Below, piece after piece: positions 15,855-26,927 of a stretch of DNA of 64,000 nt. This stretch comes from Jeotgalicoccus coquinae. GTDB taxonomy: Bacteria; Bacillota; Bacilli; Staphylococcales; Salinicoccaceae. The stretch is from contig NZ_JACHFF010000001.1 in the NCBI RefSeq assembly GCF_014207425.1, forward strand, positions 434,001 to 498,000, given 5' to 3'. Position 1 is the stretch's first letter. Every line of letters starts with the position of its first letter. A program made the position numbers and the translations under genes. The notes under the pieces were generated by a model. It was not told the DNA's origin and made no database searches. It saw nothing but the letters and a program-made list of their open reading frames with translations.

Positions 15855-16775
15855 TCAGTATCTGTCTTTTAAAAGGTGGTAGCTGATGTCCGGATAGTCG
15901 GTAACAATTGTGTGTGCACCTTTTTGAATGAGTTCATCTATCTTATCCATCTTGTTAATGTTCCAGTATCCTACTGCAATGTTCAGACTCGTCAGGAACC
16001 CGATAAAACGGCTCGTGTCGAGACGGATACCATTGTATTCTGTCGGAATCTGGAATGTATCTGCTGCAGGTTCGTACATGTGACCGAATCCGGCGCGGTG
16101 CATGAAGAATGCACGGCTCACCTGATCGACGCCGGCACCCAGTGCTACAGAGTCTTCAGCGTACAGGTTAAACTGTTTAATCTGTGCATCGTGGAAACTT
16201 GTAATAAGCACACGGTCTTCAGCGCCGAGCTCGGTAATTAAGCGGTAGAGAAGACTCGGAACGAGACTGCCTGCATATGATTCGGGATCATCTTTAATAT
16301 CAATATTAATTAACGTGCCCGGATATTCTTCAATCAGTTCGCGGAGTGTAACGATTTTAGCTTTATCGTGTCCGCGGTAAGGGTGGTTGCCCTCAACGTC
16401 AGTGAAGTGATAGCCGAAATCAAGTTCTTTTAAGTCATCAAGAGTTAAATTGCTTACTTTACCTGCACCGTTTGATGTTCTGTCTACATATGCGTCATGG
16501 AAAACGACAATCTCTTCATCTTTTGTCAGACGGATATCGATTTCGAATCCCTCAACATTGAACTCCGATGCTTTGTCAAAAGCGATGCGTGTATGTTCAG
16601 GCGCAAGCCCCATACCGCCGCGGTGTGCGAAAATATACGGTGAACGCTGTTTGAAGTATGGTTTGATATCGCGTACTTTCGTTTCTTTCATTACCTTTGT
16701 TCCTGCCCAGAGGCCGAGTGTCAGACCGGTTGCGACGCCGACTGCTGTTGCCATTCTTTTAATACATTTTGCCAT
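15855..16775 (-). CDS. Glycerophosphodiester phosphodiesterase family protein
   Basis: A 306-residue GDPD-family TIM barrel with an N-terminal hydrophobic segment (about residues 8-27), so membrane-anchored or exported. Catalytic signature: FAHRGGMGLAPEHT near residue 48, EIDIRLTKDEEIVVFHD with metal-binding Glu, Asp and the second catalytic His, and the Lys of NIDIKDD. It would cleave glycerophosphodiesters to glycerol 3-phosphate and an alcohol, as GlpQ does. ATG at 16775 follows GGAGG by 9 bases. Substrate not deducible. Confidence 0.85.
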   Translation of the reverse strand: MAKCIKRMATAVGVATGLTLGLWAGTKVMKETKVRDIKPYFKQRSPYIFAHRGGMGLAPEHTRIAFDKASEFNVEGFEIDIRLTKDEEIVVFHDAYVDRTSNGAGKVSNLTLDDLKELDFGYHFTDVEGNHPYRGHDKAKIVTLRELIEEYPGTLINIDIKDDPESYAGSLVPSLLYRLITELGAEDRVLITSFHDAQIKQFNLYAEDSVALGAGVDQVSRAFFMHRAGFGHMYEPAADTFQIPTEYNGIRLDTSRFIGFLTSLNIAVGYWNINKMDKIDELIQKGAHTIVTDYPDISYHLLKDRY

Positions 16776-16807
16776 ATTGGAAACCTCCATGAGATATTCA
16801 TTTAAAA

Positions 16808-16826
16808 AACATATAAGATATATGTT
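16808..16826. repeat. Inverted repeat between the GDPD gene and ylbG
   Basis: AACATATA-AGA-TATATGTT, eight perfect pairs, lies between divergent genes, 33 bases from the GDPD start and 36 from ylbG. Could be an operator, or chance in AT-rich DNA. Confidence 0.35.
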
Positions 16827-16862
16827 ATTATGATTCTAAAGATTTAGATAGGTGGTCAGTCA

Positions 16863-17126
16863 ATGATAGTCAACCGAATTGGTATATATGTTTATTTTAA
16901 ACAAAATAAATTCATTCGACAATTGAAACGGCACGGACATTTAATTTATGTGAATAAAACTAAAAAATATGTCCTTCTGTATGTCGATGAAGCCGATCTG
17001 GATAAGACACTCGGAGACCTTGGCAAACTGAAGTTTGTCACTGATATCGTCATGAGTGAGTATCCGAATATAAAACGCGAGTATCATACTGAAGATAAAG
17101 AAAAAGAAGATTATCGCGTTATATAG
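16863..17126 (+). CDS. ylbG: YlbG family protein (UPF0298)
   Basis: An 87-residue protein of the UPF0298 family: GIYVYFKQNKFIRQLKRHGHLIYVNKTKKY at the start (given here only as an orientation, key parts YVYFKQ and RHGHLIYV), then a YVLLYVD strand and an acidic tail. The family stands between ylbF and rsmD in Bacillus and Staphylococcus, as here. Start ATG with a GGTGG site upstream. Function unknown. Confidence 0.85.
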   Translation: MIVNRIGIYVYFKQNKFIRQLKRHGHLIYVNKTKKYVLLYVDEADLDKTLGDLGKLKFVTDIVMSEYPNIKREYHTEDKEKEDYRVI

Positions 17127-17127
17127 T

Positions 17128-17499
17128 TTATGTCATCGGCATAATCAGATGATTCAATCTTAAAATTCCGGTTAAATACTGGTAGAACTGTTCACGTTCG
17201 TAAAAGTCTTCCGGTGATTTCGTTGAGAATTCCACGATGCTCAGATGTTTATCCTCACACCATGATTTTATTAACTGATATTTTTTACCCTGGCCGTCTT
17301 TATAGGCGATGCCGTTGTAAATAGTATAAATTGCCTGCAGGTCCTGTTCAACAGGTTTCATAACCAGCAGGAATGTTGCAGGTGATTTTTCATTGTTTAA
17401 AAATATTGCGTGCTGGACACGTTCATGATTATATTCAATCAATGCCTGCAATTCAAATATTTCGTGGTAACCTTCACCCATAGTGATGAATTTTTGCAT
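17128..17499 (-). CDS. DUF7147-like conserved protein
   Basis: A 123-residue soluble protein whose ending FYQYLTGILRLNHLI is the conserved signature I associate with this family of Bacillota proteins, some copies of which are labelled methylthioribose kinase without basis in motif. The start MQKFITMGEGYHEIFEL also fits. ATG behind ATAGGAG. It ends one base from the ylbG stop (convergent) and starts 60 bases from rsmD (divergent). No catalytic motif seen. Confidence 0.75.
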   Translation of the reverse strand: MQKFITMGEGYHEIFELQALIEYNHERVQHAIFLNNEKSPATFLLVMKPVEQDLQAIYTIYNGIAYKDGQGKKYQLIKSWCEDKHLSIVEFSTKSPEDFYEREQFYQYLTGILRLNHLIMPMT

Positions 17500-17559
17500 G
17501 TAATCAACTCCTATAAATTATAATATATGACCAGAGAGCCAAATGAAAGGGCAATACTT

Positions 17560-19719
<2,160 letters not shown>

Positions 19720-19796
19720 ACATAAACCCCCGATAAATGTTATACTAAGTGTATCAAAATATTAGACAGATTGAAGTTATTTGTTAAGAAAAAAAC

Positions 19797-19825
19797 TTGA
19801 CACTTTTTCTTTATAATTGTACAAT
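19797..19825 (+). promoter_or_regulatory. Promoter of ylbN–rpmF
   Basis: Consensus TTGACA (19797-19802), 17 bases, TACAAT (19820-19825); one of the strongest promoters in the window, as expected for a ribosomal protein unit. Confidence 0.85.
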
Positions 19826-19856
19826 ATCTGTTGTGCTCATAAGAGGTGGAATTTAT

Positions 19857-20378
19857 ATGAAATGGTCGCTTTCACAAATCAGAAAGTATGCCAACGACAA
19901 ATTCACTTTTAATGAAACTGTTCAGTTAGACACATTGTATGATCGTGCGGACATACTCGCTATAGAAGATACTAAAGTATATGGTGATATGTTTTTCGGA
20001 CATCATCGAGTAGATGTTGACTTGCATATATCGGCGGTTGTTAAGATGATCGACAGCCGGAGCGGTGATGCCGTTAGTCTGCCTCTCGAAATACAATCTG
20101 TCGAAGTGTTTGATGAAACACTTGAAGAAGACGAGGAAACAGAAGATGATAACATGCATCCGCTGGTCCACACGCTGGATCTCGAGCCTGTAGTCAGAGA
20201 ACTGCTAATCGTTAACTTACCGACAGTTTATACTGAGAGTGACGAACTACCCGGGTCATCAGGAGCAAGTGGTTGGACAGTAATGGATGAATCGGAAGCC
20301 AGCAGTGAAAAACCGGCTGTGGATCCGAGATTACAAAAACTAGAAGCTTTAAAGCTAAGCGATGAGGAGGAAAAATAA
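19857..20378 (+). CDS. ylbN: YceD/DUF177 family protein (YlbN)
   Basis: A 173-residue acidic protein of the DUF177 family, which is nearly always encoded just before rpmF and is linked to 23S rRNA accumulation in other organisms. Typical marks: [10 protein letters not shown] start, VDLHISAVV centre, [16 protein letters not shown] and the [10 protein letters not shown] ending. The ATG at 19857 has AGAGGTGG upstream; an upstream in-frame ATG lies inside the promoter and is rejected. One-base stop/start overlap with rpmF. Confidence 0.88.
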   Translation: MKWSLSQIRKYANDKFTFNETVQLDTLYDRADILAIEDTKVYGDMFFGHHRVDVDLHISAVVKMIDSRSGDAVSLPLEIQSVEVFDETLEEDEETEDDNMHPLVHTLDLEPVVRELLIVNLPTVYTESDELPGSSGASGWTVMDESEASSEKPAVDPRLQKLEALKLSDEEEK

Positions 20379-20557
20379 TGGCAGTACCTAAAAGAAGAAC
20401 ATCAAAAACACGTAAAAATAAACGTCGTTCACACATGAGACTTTCATTACCAGGAATGGTAGAATGCTCAAACTGCGGTGAAACTAAATTAGCTCACCGT
20501 GTATGTAAAGAGTGCGGAAGCTACAAAGGCGAAGAAGTTGTAGCTAACGCTAACTAA
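20378..20557 (+). CDS. rpmF: 50S ribosomal protein bL32
   Basis: A 59-residue basic protein beginning [20 protein letters not shown]. Two CxxC pairs (CSNC near residue 30, CKEC near 43) form the zinc-binding version of bL32. ATG preceded by GAGGAGG. Shares one base with the ylbN stop. The terminator at 20573 ends the transcript. Confidence 0.97.
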   Translation: MAVPKRRTSKTRKNKRRSHMRLSLPGMVECSNCGETKLAHRVCKECGSYKGEEVVANAN

Positions 20558-20572
20558 TCGTCTTTATAAGAA

Positions 20573-20618
20573 AACGGCCTGAAAATCTTAATTATTAAGA
20601 TATTCGGGCTGTTTTTTT
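20573..20618 (+). terminator. Terminator of ylbN–rpmF
   Basis: A long hairpin of about 18 pairs with one A-A mismatch (AACGGCCTGAA arm, ATTCGGGCTGTT return) followed by seven T. Confidence 0.85.
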
Positions 20619-20692
20619 GTGTTGTCGGTGTTTTGGGTTTCTATGAGCGCTCTTCATAGAGCTTCGCGCACGACCATCACCATCAATCACAA

Positions 20693-20723
20693 ACTAAAAC
20701 CGGAACGATTCTCATCGTCCCGG
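20693..20723 (-). terminator. Terminator of the GNAT gene
   Basis: On the minus strand CCGGGACGAT, loop GAGA, ATCGTTCCGG then TTTTAGTTT. One mismatch in the stem and a modest T-tail. The stretch 20619-20692 between it and the rpmF terminator holds nothing I recognise. Confidence 0.65.
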
Positions 20724-20754
20724 CCGCATTATACATTCACATTAAATATAAATT

Positions 20755-21207
20755 CTATTTTGGATACCACATGAGTGATTCGTCTGCCAAATCGCGTTCG
20801 ATATCATATTCATGGGCGCCGAAATCATGTTTTTCAAAAAAGTCGCGCGAGTTCTGGAATCGGCTGATGGCTTTAATCGGGATGTTAAATGATTTGGCGT
20901 ATTCAATCAGTTCACTGCCGAGTCCCCGGCCCTGATATTTTTCCAGTACTTCAAGTTTCCATATAACTAAGTAATCTGCTGTATCGTTGTCAATCGGGTG
21001 GTCCGTATCTTCGCGACGGTACAGACACATGCGTGCCGCCAGATCATCCCCCTGGTAAATACCGTAAAATGGTGAATCGATATTCGCATCGATTACATTG
21101 GCTTCGAGTTCATCAATCATGTGAAGTTCCTGGGAACCGTACTCACGGAATTTTTTAAATTCTTCTGCTGTTTTGTAGTTAATAGCTAAGTTTTTTACTT
21201 TTGACAT
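20755..21207 (-). CDS. GNAT family N-acetyltransferase
   Basis: A 150-residue acetyltransferase of the GNAT fold. The acetyl-CoA site is QGRGLGSEL near residue 103, after strand WKLEVLEKY; the end has SRDFFEKHDFG typical of the family. Start ATG at 21207 with AGGAG 9 bases upstream; the much longer upstream frame runs through the divergent bshC gene and is a shadow. Divergent from bshC with abutting promoters. Substrate unknown. Confidence 0.85.
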   Translation of the reverse strand: MSKVKNLAINYKTAEEFKKFREYGSQELHMIDELEANVIDANIDSPFYGIYQGDDLAARMCLYRREDTDHPIDNDTADYLVIWKLEVLEKYQGRGLGSELIEYAKSFNIPIKAISRFQNSRDFFEKHDFGAHEYDIERDLADESLMWYPK

Positions 21208-21229
21208 TTGGCAACGCTCCTTTTCATAC

Positions 21230-21258
21230 AGTATATTCATAATTACCAAGCCGTTCAA
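21230..21258 (-). promoter_or_regulatory. Promoter of the GNAT gene
   Basis: On the minus strand TTGAAC (21258-21253), 17 bases, TATACT (21235-21230). Its -35 touches the bshC -35. Confidence 0.6.
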
Positions 21259-21287
21259 TTGTTTTATAGTTAAATACCTTTTATACT
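21259..21287 (+). promoter_or_regulatory. Promoter of bshC
   Basis: TTGTTT (21259-21264), 17 bases, TATACT (21282-21287); start near 21294, before GAGGAG at 21305. Confidence 0.6.
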
Positions 21288-21318
21288 TTGAATAACGATT
21301 AATTGAGGAGAAAGATTT

Positions 21319-22884
21319 ATGCATTTTGAGACTATTGATTTTTCTGGGAACATACATAATACAACTGACAATAAACAATTCTATGGTGGTTTGTCTTACG
21401 ATGATGCAGGGGTTAAAGAAGTACTTCAGCGTCCTGTGCATAATCACACTGCAGAGCTTGGCAGTATAATCGAAGCGGATATGGCTCAGTACGGTCTGAC
21501 GGATGCTCAGAAGCGTAACATTGAGCTGCTTAAAAAAGGGCATAAAGTAGTTATAGCCGGCCAGCAGGCGGGTTTATTTATGAGCCCTTCCTATATCATT
21601 CATAAAATAGTGTCAATTTTAGTCGTGGCTAAAGAGTTTAAAGATAATTACGACTATGATGCAGTTCCCGTATTCTGGGTTGCGGGGGAGGATCACGATT
21701 TTGAGGAAGTGAACCACACGCACCTTTACGATACCTATCACCGCAGGCGTGTAAAAGTGAACTATAAACCGAATTTAACAGTGCCGATGAGTATCGGTTT
21801 TTATAATTACGATAAAAAAGCAATGGCCGGGACACTCGAAAAAGTTGTAAAGTATATCGGGGATTCTGACTATACTGCTGATTTAAAGAAAAGAGTCACT
21901 GAATCTATAGAACGATGTACGTCGTGGACAGAGCTGTTCCACAGCCTGGTCCACGACACATTTAAAGATGATGGCCTCGTTATTTTTAACTCGCACCTTG
22001 AATCTGTCCGTAAACTTGAAGTACCGATCATGCAGAACATGTTTAAAAATCATAAAGCAATTGATGCAGCATTTAAAACAGGTCAGAAAGCGTTCTTAAG
22101 TACAGTAAATAAAAAACCGGTTATCCAGACGGATACTAATGTGCATCTGTTTGGCAATGCAACGTCAACGCGCGAGCTGATTACCGAAACAGACGATGGT
22201 TACATGCTGAACGGTGAAAGTTTAAGTGCTGATGATATATTAAAGCGCATCGAACAGACACCTGCAGAGTTTTCCAATAACGTTGTAACACGTCCGCTGA
22301 TGCAGGAAATGCTCTTTAATACAGCTGTATTTTTAGGCGGCGGCGCGGAAGTGTCGTATTGGGGCGAACTCCACAAAGTATTCGATGTAGTGGAAACTCC
22401 GATGCCGATTGTTATGAAGCGGATGGAATTCATGCATGTGGACAGCAGAATAGAGAAGCTGCTGGACAAATACGGGCTTACACTTGACAGCACTGTCGTC
22501 GAACAGATTCAGGAGCGTAAAGAGACGCTTATACAAACACACATGAACGATAATATAATCACTGAAATCGAACGTGTGAAAGAGACGCTGGAAAATGCAT
22601 TCAAGCCGCTTTATGATTATTCCGATGATTATTTTAAGAGCGGTATAATCGACGGCAATAAAAAACGCCATATGAATGAACTGGATTATTTAAAGAAGCG
22701 TTATTCAGTCGATGTAAAACGCAGTTTAAGAACAGAACTGAACAATCTGGATGAATTGAGTGAAAAACTGATGCCGAATGGAGCACTGCAGGAAAGACTC
22801 TTCCACCCATGGCAGTATCAGGTTGGAAATTGGGATTACTCCCCACTCAGTTACACAGAAAAATTAACACTCATAAAAAGTTAA
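21319..22884 (+). CDS. bshC: Bacillithiol biosynthesis cysteine-adding enzyme BshC
   Basis: A 521-residue enzyme that adds cysteine to glucosaminyl-malate in the last step of bacillithiol synthesis, the low-molecular-weight thiol of Bacillota. Nucleotide-fold marks: VIAGQQAGLF near residue 78, PVFWVAGEDHDFEEVNH near residue 115, and a coiled-coil stretch around residues 385-430. The C-terminus ends in ...HPWQYQVGNWDYSPLSY. As in staphylococci it precedes mraZ; own promoter and terminator. Confidence 0.93.
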   Translation: MHFETIDFSGNIHNTTDNKQFYGGLSYDDAGVKEVLQRPVHNHTAELGSIIEADMAQYGLTDAQKRNIELLKKGHKVVIAGQQAGLFMSPSYIIHKIVSILVVAKEFKDNYDYDAVPVFWVAGEDHDFEEVNHTHLYDTYHRRRVKVNYKPNLTVPMSIGFYNYDKKAMAGTLEKVVKYIGDSDYTADLKKRVTESIERCTSWTELFHSLVHDTFKDDGLVIFNSHLESVRKLEVPIMQNMFKNHKAIDAAFKTGQKAFLSTVNKKPVIQTDTNVHLFGNATSTRELITETDDGYMLNGESLSADDILKRIEQTPAEFSNNVVTRPLMQEMLFNTAVFLGGGAEVSYWGELHKVFDVVETPMPIVMKRMEFMHVDSRIEKLLDKYGLTLDSTVVEQIQERKETLIQTHMNDNIITEIERVKETLENAFKPLYDYSDDYFKSGIIDGNKKRHMNELDYLKKRYSVDVKRSLRTELNNLDELSEKLMPNGALQERLFHPWQYQVGNWDYSPLSYTEKLTLIKS

Positions 22885-22901
22885 TAATTGCTGTATACCG
22901 C

Positions 22902-22934
22902 GCGGTTTCTTCATTTGAAGAAACCGCTTTTTTT
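22902..22934 (+). terminator. Terminator of bshC
   Basis: GCGGTTTCTTC, loop ATTT, GAAGAAACCGC and seven T. Confidence 0.9.
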
Positions 22935-22962
22935 ATTTAGGGAAATAATCGGGAATCTTTTT

Positions 22963-22997
22963 TATAATTTGTGGAGGAAAGTGGGGAGATGTGGTAA
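22963..22997 (+). promoter_or_regulatory. mraZ promoter region with MraZ-type operator repeats
   Basis: TATAAT (22963-22968) is directly followed by three 10-base repeats starting at 22968, 22978 and 22988, each with GTGG at its fourth base (TTTGTGGAGG, AAAGTGGGGA, GATGTGGTAA). MraZ of mollicutes binds AAAGTG[T/G]nnn repeats with this period, and MraZ is known to repress its own operon. No good -35 is seen. Confidence 0.65.
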
Positions 22998-23023
22998 ATT
23001 AATATATATAGCGGGGTGAGAAT

Positions 23024-23455
23024 ATGTTCATGGGTGAGTACAAACATAATTTGGATACGAAAGGCCGCATAATAGTGCCGAGTAAATTCAGAGAATTGCT
23101 CGATGAACAATTCGTTATTACGCGCGGTCTCGATCGCTGTTTATTTGCGTATACAGTGGATGAATGGAGCCGCATTGAAGAAAAACTTAAAACACTTCCG
23201 CTGACCAAAAAAGATGCGCGTAAGTTTACGAGATTATTTTTCTCAGGTGCAACTGCCGTGGAAATCGATAAGCAGGGCCGTATTAACATTCCGCAGAATC
23301 TGCGTGAATATGCCGGTTTATTAAAAGATTGCACGGTAATAGGAGTCTCAAGCAGAATTGAAATTTGGGATTCAGCAGCATGGGAAGATTTTTATACAGA
23401 ATCTGAAGATAACTTTGAAGATATAGCAGAAGATTTAATTGATTTTGACCTTTAG
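23024..23455 (+). CDS. mraZ: Transcriptional regulator MraZ
   Basis: A 143-residue AbrB-like DNA-binding protein, two swapped-hairpin repeats: [20 protein letters not shown] at the start and [18 protein letters not shown] in the second half, each with a conserved D..GR motif. It opens the dcw cluster and in other bacteria represses it. Acidic C-terminal tail. Candidate binding repeats lie 27 bases upstream. ATG with a GGGGTGAG site. Confidence 0.95.
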   Translation: MFMGEYKHNLDTKGRIIVPSKFRELLDEQFVITRGLDRCLFAYTVDEWSRIEEKLKTLPLTKKDARKFTRLFFSGATAVEIDKQGRINIPQNLREYAGLLKDCTVIGVSSRIEIWDSAAWEDFYTESEDNFEDIAEDLIDFDL

Positions 23456-23466
23456 GATGTGACAGG

Positions 23467-24396
23467 ATGTTCAACCATACTTCAGTTTTACTAAAAGAAA
23501 CAGTCGATGGTTTAAATATTAAACCAGACGGCATATACGTCGATGCAACGCTCGGCGGCGGCGGACATACTTCATATTTATTGTCACAGCTTGAAACAGG
23601 TCATGTCTATGCATTTGACCAGGATATGACAGCAATAAATAATGCCCGTGAAAAATTTAAAGATAACAGCAATATAACTTTAATTCATACGAATTTTGAA
23701 AATATAACTTCAGCACTTAACGAACTCGGTGTCACAGGTGTCGATGGTATTCTTTACGACCTCGGCGTTTCAAGTCCGCAGCTCGACGTTACAGAGCGCG
23801 GCTTCAGCCACTCGAAGACAGCAAGACTCGACATGAGAATGGATCAGACACAGTCGCTCGATGCTTACGAGATTGTTAATGAGTACTCATACGAAGCTTT
23901 AGTCAGCATCTTTTTCAGATACGGGGAAGAAAAATTCTCGAAAAAGATTGCAAGGGAAATCGAACGTTTAAGAGAAATTGAACCCATTGAAACAACGACG
24001 GAACTGGCGGAAATTATTAAATCACAAATCCCGCAGAAGTTCAGAAGAACAGGCGGACATCCTGCGAAACGTATTTTCCAGGCACTCCGTATCGCAGTTA
24101 ATGATGAACTCGGAGTATTCGAACGATCATTGGAACAGGCGATTGACCTGCTGAACAGAGACGGAAGAGTATCAGTGATTACATTCCACTCGCTCGAAGA
24201 CAGAATTTGCAAGCAGATGTTTGTTGAATACGAAAAGGGGCCGGAGCTGCCAAAAAATATGCCGATTATCCCTGAAGGATATGAACCGGTATTAAAAAGG
24301 GTAAACCGTAAACCGATTATCGCCGAAGGTGACGATTTAGAGGCGAACCCGCGCGCGCGCAGCGCGAAGCTTCGAATTGCCGAGAAACAAGTATAG
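23467..24396 (+). CDS. rsmH: 16S rRNA (cytosine1402-N4)-methyltransferase RsmH
   Basis: A 309-residue SAM-dependent methyltransferase for C1402 in the ribosomal P site. Motifs: [14 protein letters not shown] near residue 26, [12 protein letters not shown] near residue 96, ARLDMRMD, and the C-terminal VISFHSLEDR-like [13 protein letters not shown] 12 bases after mraZ. Standard second gene of the cluster. Confidence 0.96.
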   Translation: MFNHTSVLLKETVDGLNIKPDGIYVDATLGGGGHTSYLLSQLETGHVYAFDQDMTAINNAREKFKDNSNITLIHTNFENITSALNELGVTGVDGILYDLGVSSPQLDVTERGFSHSKTARLDMRMDQTQSLDAYEIVNEYSYEALVSIFFRYGEEKFSKKIAREIERLREIEPIETTTELAEIIKSQIPQKFRRTGGHPAKRIFQALRIAVNDELGVFERSLEQAIDLLNRDGRVSVITFHSLEDRICKQMFVEYEKGPELPKNMPIIPEGYEPVLKRVNRKPIIAEGDDLEANPRARSAKLRIAEKQV

Positions 24397-24407
24397 GAAG
24401 TGTTGAC

Positions 24408-24785
24408 ATGGTAGTAGAAAGATATACTGAAGTGAATCCCGCGAAAAAAGTATACAGAGAACCTGACAGTCAGCCGAAAACCCGGACAAAAGAAAAAATT
24501 GTCGGCATTAAACGTATGGAAATGGCAGTCTACATAACACTTGCCGTTCTGATTGCGGCAGTTTCCATTTATGTGCTATCTTTAAAAATGGAAGCATATA
24601 ACTATCAGAATGAAAAGACATCGCTGGAACAGACAATCGCAGTTAAAAACGGTGAAATCAGTGAATTGAATACTGAAGTCACTTACCTTGCTTCATATGA
24701 TCGCATATATGAAAAAGCTCAGGAACTGGGCTTGGATTTGAATAATAGCAATGTAAAGGTTGTAGAAAAGTATGGCGAAGATTAG
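24408..24785 (+). CDS. ftsL: Cell division protein FtsL
   Basis: A 125-residue bitopic protein: basic cytoplasmic N-terminus (residues 1-37), one span (about 39-60), and an extracellular leucine-zipper-like helix with heptads (ENEKTSLEQ..VKNGEISELNTEVTYL region). It joins DivIB and DivIC at the septum. Identified mainly from position and architecture. Its last 14 bases overlap pbp1. Confidence 0.88.
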   Translation: MVVERYTEVNPAKKVYREPDSQPKTRTKEKIVGIKRMEMAVYITLAVLIAAVSIYVLSLKMEAYNYQNEKTSLEQTIAVKNGEISELNTEVTYLASYDRIYEKAQELGLDLNNSNVKVVEKYGED

Positions 24786-26919
24786 ACGGAAGATCAGTCT
24801 TAAAAATAGCAAGGTAACAATTGGCGCACTCCTGATATATTTCGGTATAGGAGTGCTTTTTCTTTTGATTATCGGTCAGTTTACAAAACTGATGATATTT
24901 CAGACGATAGATGACGAGGATTTAATTGCAAGAGGAGAGGACAAGTATGCGGTCAGTTCGATAAATGAACCGGAACGCGGGGAAATTCTTGACCGAGAAG
25001 GGAATATTCTCGCAGCAGACATGGAAGCATACCGTATCGCAATCATCACTGATGAAAACTATCCGAACCATGTAAGCAATCCTGAAGAAACTGCAGCGCT
25101 GCTTTCTGAAGTTGTCGATATGGATAAAGCGGAAATACAGAAAAAAATTGAAGAGAATATTAAAAAAGGCCGGTTCCAGATGGAACTTGGACAGGCCGGA
25201 CGTAATATCTCATATAACGATAAGAAGTTTCTGGAAGAGTCAGAAGCAACAGGCATAGTTTTTGAATCGGAAACGAGACGTTTTTATCCGAATGGACAGT
25301 TCGCTTCGCACTTAATCGGCTTTGCCGAGTTAAATGATGAACTCGGCGGACTTAACGGACAGCTTGGGTTCGAACGTATATACAATGATCTGCTTAAAGG
25401 TGAGCCGGGCAGTGTGGACTACTCACAGGATGTGTGGGGATATATTGTCCCGAACTCGGACAATGTAAAACCGCCTGTTAACGGGAACGATGTTAAGCTG
25501 ACAATCGATCCGAATATTCAGCTGTATTTAGAAGATACATTGAATGATATGGACGATCACTTTGAACCGGAAGAATTGATTGCGGTAGTTGCGGATGCGA
25601 AAACCGGAGAAATACTTGCAAGCGGGCAGCGCCCGTCATTTAACCCGGAAACCCGTGAGGGATTCGGAAACAGCTGGCTGAACATGCTTTACGAATATTC
25701 ATTTGAACCGGGCTCCACTTTTAAAGTGTTCGGCCTGGCAGCTGCTATTGAAGAAGGCGCCTATGACCCGGATACTGTTTATACGTCGGGTTCAATGGAT
25801 GTTATGGATTCAACGATTTATGACTGGGAAACAGAAGGCTGGGGAGATATTACCTATAACGAAGGAATGCAGTATTCTTCAAACGTGCTGATGATGATTC
25901 TGCAGGATAAAGTCGGTGCCGATAAAATGCTCCAGTACTATAAAGACTTCGGTTTCGGTCAGACAACAGGTTCTGAATTTCCGACAGAAGTTACAGGGCA
26001 GATGGCATGGGATAATGAGCTGCAGCAAAAAACAACATCATTCGGTCAGACATCCACTGTTACACCGATTCAGCTGATTCAGGGAATGACAGCACTGCTG
26101 AACGAAGGTGAAATGAAGAAACCTTACGTCGTTGATGAGATTACCGATGATTCCGGTGAAGTAGTTTACGACGGCAAGGAAGAAACAGTCAGACAGGTTA
26201 TCTCAAAAGATGCAGCGGAAAAAACAATGGCCGAAATGAATACGCTGATTGACGGATCGCTGGACCATAATCCCCAGTACAAATCCGACGAGTATGAAGT
26301 AACAGGGAAATCGGGTACTGCTCAGATATACGACCCGGAAACAGGCGGCTATCTGGACGGGGACTACCAGTTCTTTACTTCATTCCTGGGTTATGCACCG
26401 AAAGAGGATCCTGAAGTGATTGTCTATTACGGTATTAAGCTTGCCAGCGAGAATAAGAGTGAAACATGGGATAACGGTGTCGCACGAGGATTTAATCCGC
26501 TGATGGAGCGTACGCTTAAGTATCTGGAAGTATCTGAAGCGGATGTTTCAGGTGACCAGAGCGTCGTTGAAATCGGAGATTACAGAGGCCGGGAAATTGA
26601 CGCCTTAACTGATGAATTAAATGATACAATTGATGTAAAAATAGTCGGGAACGGTACAGAGATTACCGAACATTTCCCGCAGGATGACACACTGCTCCCT
26701 TACGATTCACTGTTTGTGAAAACAGACGGTGATCCGACACTGCCGGACTTTAAAGGCCTTTCCAAGAGAGAAGCGCTGATGCTGGCTGACTTTATAGGAA
26801 TTAATATAACAGTCGAAGGTGAAGGGTATGTGGATGGCCAGTCTCAGAATGCGGGCACAGCGGTAACGGAAGACACTGCTGTGGAAATCACTTTATCGTC
26901 AAATGACCCGAACGATTAG
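24772..26919 (+). CDS. pbpA: Class B penicillin-binding protein PBP1 (FtsI), septal transpeptidase
   Basis: A 715-residue bitopic transpeptidase that cross-links septal peptidoglycan, working with FtsW. N-terminal span (about residues 15-36), dimerisation domain (RGEILDREG), then transpeptidase domain with EPGSTFKVF (active serine, near residue 315), SSN (SxN) and GKSGTAQ (KSGT). Two PASTA domains follow (about residues 592-650 and 655-712), as in S. aureus PBP1. Start overlaps ftsL by 14 bases. Confidence 0.94.
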   Translation: MAKIRRKISLKNSKVTIGALLIYFGIGVLFLLIIGQFTKLMIFQTIDDEDLIARGEDKYAVSSINEPERGEILDREGNILAADMEAYRIAIITDENYPNHVSNPEETAALLSEVVDMDKAEIQKKIEENIKKGRFQMELGQAGRNISYNDKKFLEESEATGIVFESETRRFYPNGQFASHLIGFAELNDELGGLNGQLGFERIYNDLLKGEPGSVDYSQDVWGYIVPNSDNVKPPVNGNDVKLTIDPNIQLYLEDTLNDMDDHFEPEELIAVVADAKTGEILASGQRPSFNPETREGFGNSWLNMLYEYSFEPGSTFKVFGLAAAIEEGAYDPDTVYTSGSMDVMDSTIYDWETEGWGDITYNEGMQYSSNVLMMILQDKVGADKMLQYYKDFGFGQTTGSEFPTEVTGQMAWDNELQQKTTSFGQTSTVTPIQLIQGMTALLNEGEMKKPYVVDEITDDSGEVVYDGKEETVRQVISKDAAEKTMAEMNTLIDGSLDHNPQYKSDEYEVTGKSGTAQIYDPETGGYLDGDYQFFTSFLGYAPKEDPEVIVYYGIKLASENKSETWDNGVARGFNPLMERTLKYLEVSEADVSGDQSVVEIGDYRGREIDALTDELNDTIDVKIVGNGTEITEHFPQDDTLLPYDSLFVKTDGDPTLPDFKGLSKREALMLADFIGINITVEGEGYVDGQSQNAGTAVTEDTAVEITLSSNDPND

Positions 26920-26927
26920 GAGGAGCT

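Noticed and set aside
19797-19856. Longer ylbN start at 19797
   Set aside because: That start lies in the -35 box of the promoter; AGAGGTGG supports 19857.
20755-21543. GNAT frame extended to 262 residues
   Set aside because: The extra N-terminal part runs antisense through bshC and lacks a ribosome site; AGGAG supports the start at 21207.
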